64,000 nt of DNA, from contig JANQPL010000018.1 of NCBI GenBank assembly GCA_028289425.1, positions 343,708 to 407,707 of the forward strand, written 5' to 3'. The stretch comes from Alphaproteobacteria bacterium (GTDB lineage: Bacteria; Pseudomonadota; Alphaproteobacteria; JANQMY01). Position numbers and translations under genes: made by a program. Positions 62,401 through 64,000 of the stretch are shown piece by piece. Position 1 is the first letter of the stretch, and each line of letters opens with the position of its first letter. The notes beneath the pieces are model-generated. The model was not told where the DNA came from. It worked only from the letters and a program-made list of their open reading frames with translations, and did not search any database.

Positions 62401-64000
62401 CAGGCTGGCCACGACGGTTCCCGTCGAAGCACTCGATGTTACCGACGCATTTGCTGAAACCCCGATGTCGGTTGGCGCATAATTGTAGTCCAGAATGTTG
62501 ACACTGTGCGTTGCTGTGACGTTGCTGCCATCGGTGGATGTGGCACGCACATGGATGTCCATGGACGACCCATTGTCGTAATCGATTTGCGTATTGTCCC
62601 GGACAGTAATGACACCGGAATTGGTATCGATCTCGAACGGACCGGTCGTGATGACATTGCCGGACCCGTCGACGATCTCATAGGTGACCGTATCGGTTGC
62701 ATCGGCGTCGGTGGCCAGCGCCGTGATCCCGATGGCTGTCCCGTTCGCCGCCGCCTCGGAAACTTGATTGGTGGAGCCGTCGGAGTCGCTCTGAGCACTG
62801 ATGGAGTGTTCCGAGGTGTCGTCCGTGAGGTTCACCGTAAAGGTCGCCTGACTTTGGGAGCCGTCATCGGACGTTGCCCGGACGATCACATCCACCGTGG
62901 GACCGGCTTCGCGGTCGAGCTGGGTGTTGTCGCGGACGGTGATCACGCCCGTATTGGGATCGATCTCAAACGGACCCGTGGTTACTACATTGCCGGAGCC
63001 GTCGATGATCTCGTAAGAGACATCATCGGTCGCATCCGCATCGGTGGCCAGCGCCGTGATGCCCACCGTCGAACCGTTGGCGACGGATTCACTGACGGTA
63101 TTCGCCGTGCCGTCATTGTCGGAGACAGCAGAGACCGAGTGCTCGGACGTGTCGTCGGTCAGGTTGACCGTGAAGGTCGCCTGGCTCTGAGAGCCGTCAT
63201 CGGAGGTTGCGCGCACGATCACATCGACCGTGGGGCCCGCCTCGCGATCCAACTGAGTATTATCCCGCACCGTGATCACGCCCGTATTGGGGTCGATCTC
63301 AAAGGGACCGGTGGTCACCACGTTCCCTGAACCGTCGATGATCTCGTAAGAGACATCGTCGGTGGCATCGGCGTCCGTCGCCAGCGCGGTGATGCCTACC
63401 GTCGACCCGTTGGCCACGCTCTCGGAGATCGTGTTCGCCGTGCCGTCATTATCGCTCACCGCACTGACGGCATGTTCCGACGTGTCGTCCGTCAGATTGA
63501 CCGTAAACGTCGCCTGGCTCTGGGAACCGTCGTCCGACGTGGCGCGCACGATCACATCGACCGTGGGGCCCGCCTCGCGATCCAACTGGGTGTTGTCCCG
63601 CACGGTGATCACGCCCGTGTTGGGGTCGACCTCGAAGGGACCTGTCGTGACGACGTTGCCGCTGCCGTCGACGATCTCGTAAGACACATCGTCCGTGGCA
63701 TCCGCATCCGTCGCCAGCGCCGTGATCCCCACGGTGGAGCCGTTGGCGACGGATTCGCTGATGGTATTGGCCGTCCCGTCATTGTCCGAGACGGCGGAGA
63801 CCGAGTGCTCCGACGTGTCGTCGGTGAGGTTGACGGTGAAGGTCGCTTGGCTCTGGGAACCATCGTCCGACGTGGCCCGGACGATCACATCGACCGTCGG
63901 CCCCGCCTCCCGGTCGAGCTGGGTATTGTCCCGCACGGTGATCACGCCCGTATTGGGATCGATCTCGAACGGACCGGTGGTGACCACATTGCCGGAGCCG
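59482..64000 (-). CDS. Giant calcium-binding adhesin: cadherin-like, FG-GAP/VCBS and RTX repeats (N-terminus outside window)
   Basis: At least 1500 residues; the frame runs off the right edge. From the N-terminal side it has four nearly identical 111-residue cadherin-like repeats (the first cut by the edge), one divergent repeat, then two copies of a 488-residue module. Each module contains a cadherin-like domain, five FG-GAP/VCBS units of 54-55 residues with DIDNDGDLD calcium loops, and RTX nonapeptides (GGTGTD, GGAGDD, GGLGDD). The C-terminus LDFDNLEQINW resembles the signal of type I-secreted adhesins. It is probably released to the surface and stiffened by calcium for attachment or matrix binding. 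No type I secretion genes are in the window. Confidence 0.93.
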   Translation of the reverse strand, partial: GSGNVVTTGPFEIDPNTGVITVRDNTQLDREAGPTVDVIVRATSDDGSQSQATFTVNLTDDTSEHSVSAVSDNDGTANTISESVANGSTVGITALATDADATDDVSYEIVDGSGNVVTTGPFEVDPNTGVITVRDNTQLDREAGPTVDVIVRATSDDGSQSQATFTVNLTDDTSEHAVSAVSDNDGTANTISESVANGSTVGITALATDADATDDVSYEIIDGSGNVVTTGPFEIDPNTGVITVRDNTQLDREAGPTVDVIVRATSDDGSQSQATFTVNLTDDTSEHSVSAVSDNDGTANTVSESVANGSTVGITALATDADATDDVSYEIIDGSGNVVTTGPFEIDPNTGVITVRDNTQLDREAGPTVDVIVRATSDDGSQSQATFTVNLTDDTSEHSISAQSDSDGSTNQVSEAAANGTAIGITALATDADATDTVTYEIVDGSGNVITTGPFEIDTNSGVITVRDNTQIDYDNGSSMDIHVRATSTDGSNVTATHSVNILDYNYAPTDIGVSANASVTSSASTGTVVASLNTVDPDSSDTHTYTLTNDAGGLFTIDSSTGDIKLGAASTPEFTQRTGSSNPFNGIDVGNDATPVLVDIDNDGDLDAFIGEAGGNLNYYENTGTSTNPNFVAGSNPFGSTDVGTDSNITFVDIDNDGDMDAFVGENDGVMNYFENTGTASSPIFGSPSTGAFGIPDVGSDSAPTFVDIDNDGDMDLFVGENDGHINYFENTGTASSASFASGSTNPFGFFDVGSDSEITFSDMDGDGDLDAIIGESDGTLNYFRNDGTVTSPSFVSAGSNPFGLSDVGTDSSPTFADIDGDGDLDLFVGEGSDGDDGSSEDGRINYFENTASPIDFSSASSHTVTVQTSDGSNNYSEDITFRFGTDSGQTINGGTGTDAIYGLDGNDNINAGTGDDTIDGGAGDDTIDGGLGDDEVVFVGSRSQYIVTDNGNGSYTITDTVAGRDGTDTVSNVERFSFGDGEVALADIMDGNPLAPTDIKVDGNASLSTNASGGAVVATVSAVDPNEGDTHTFTLTSDAGGLFSIDSSTGEIKISVPTPSFSQQSGSNNPLNGIDVGNDATPVFVDIDNDGDLDAFIGESNGNLNYYENTGTSSNPNFVSATNPFGSTDVGGDSNITFVDIDNDGDMDAFVGEETGVMNYFENTGTASSPTFGSPSTGAFGIPDIGSDSAPTFVDIDNDGDMDLFVGESDGHINYFENTGTASSASFAANSTNPFGFYDVGSDSEITFADIDGDGDFDALIGESDGTLNYFENTGTESSPSFTASGTNPFGLTDVGTDASPTFADIDGDGDLDLFVGEGSDGDDGSSEDGQINFFENTSNPIDFSSSNSYTVTVEASDGALTYSEDITFEFGTDGNDTITGGTGSDVVYGFDGNDTLNGGAGDDTIIGGGGNDIATGGTGDDIYIFELGDGSDSFDGGTGWTDGVELEGAIGTYGVDWTVSIDSGSITNTGANQIDLSADASGTITLSDGSELDFDNLEQINW
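59960..62300 (-). repeat. Two copies of a 488-codon adhesin super-module
   Basis: Matching points such as the GIDVGNDATP codons lie at about 60767 and 62231, 1464 bases apart. Each copy has the same order of five FG-GAP units and flanking RTX/cadherin-like parts, so the whole module was duplicated. Confidence 0.88.
62796..64000 (-). repeat. Tandem 333-bp coding repeats in the adhesin gene
   Basis: The marker GATCACGCCCGT recurs at 62941, 63274, 63607 and 63940, an exact period of 333 bases (111 codons). Three full units (62796-63128, 63129-63461, 63462-63794) and a partial one at the window edge are nearly identical in protein and close in DNA; a diverged unit precedes them at about 62473-62795. 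Confidence 0.92.

Noticed and set aside
62506..63330. 274-codon plus-strand frame antisense to the adhesin
   Set aside because: It repeats with the 333-bp period of the adhesin and has the biased composition expected from the complement of the repeats.
62796..64000. CRISPR array
   Set aside because: The direct repeats are 333 bases long, contiguous and in frame within a coding region; there are no spacers.
1..64000. tRNA, rRNA, insertion sequences, integrases
   Set aside because: None recognised on reading the intergenic regions and coding frames; short or degenerate examples could have been missed without a search tool.

Overview
The window looks like chromosomal DNA of an alphaproteobacterium. 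It has high GC content, palindromic intergenic repeats of the kind common in that class, Tat-exported oxidoreductases, a Wzx/Wzy exopolysaccharide locus and an RTX-type giant adhesin. I cannot assign an order or genus. I saw no rRNA or tRNA gene, insertion sequence, prophage or CRISPR array.

Left part (1-16.9 kb), a catabolic region. It holds the 3' end of a cytochrome P450, a PDZ protein, an F420/FMN luciferase-like oxidoreductase, two short-chain dehydrogenases, two methyltransferases and a GIY-YIG gene bracketed by inverted palindromic repeats. A tight five-gene operon follows (6815-12385). It starts with a mesaconyl-CoA C1-C4 CoA transferase (mct-like) and a mesaconyl-C4-CoA hydratase (meh-like), the pair known from the second half of the 3-hydroxypropionate bicycle. 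They are joined to a Tat-secreted flavin amine oxidase, an aldo/keto reductase and an SsuD-like flavin monooxygenase. Facing it is a two-gene operon with a thiolase and an HMG-CoA-synthase-like/DUF35 fusion whose expected catalytic Cys appears to be Gln.

Middle and right part (16.9-59.3 kb), a large exopolysaccharide locus. UDP-sugar supply comes from galU, ugd, UDP-xylose synthase, UDP-glucuronate 4-epimerase and galE. Chain initiation is by a polyprenyl glycosylphosphotransferase. Export and polymerisation use Wzc-type kinase, Wza-type lipoprotein, an outer-membrane barrel, Wzx, and two Wzy/WaaL-like proteins. Assembly uses two GT4, two paralogous GT2 and a WecB/TagA (GT26) transferase plus several methyltransferases. 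Less usual members are a Tat lipoprotein GH10 xylanase, a DPPR-synthase-like UbiA prenyltransferase with a GtrA protein and a GT-C-like membrane protein, a B12-binding radical SAM protein, a GMC oxidoreductase, a type I phosphodiesterase and a PPP-like phosphatase. A translationally coupled TauD dioxygenase plus TPR/ATP-grasp ligase closes the region.

Right end (59.5-64 kb). This is the C-terminal 1500 residues of a giant secreted adhesin on the minus strand, running off the window. It has tandem 111-residue cadherin-like repeats (333 bp, nearly identical), two copies of a 488-residue module (cadherin-like domain, five FG-GAP/VCBS calcium-binding repeats, RTX nonapeptides) and a type I secretion-like C-terminus. 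A sensible overall reading is a matrix/adhesion region (EPS plus adhesin) next to a catabolic region.
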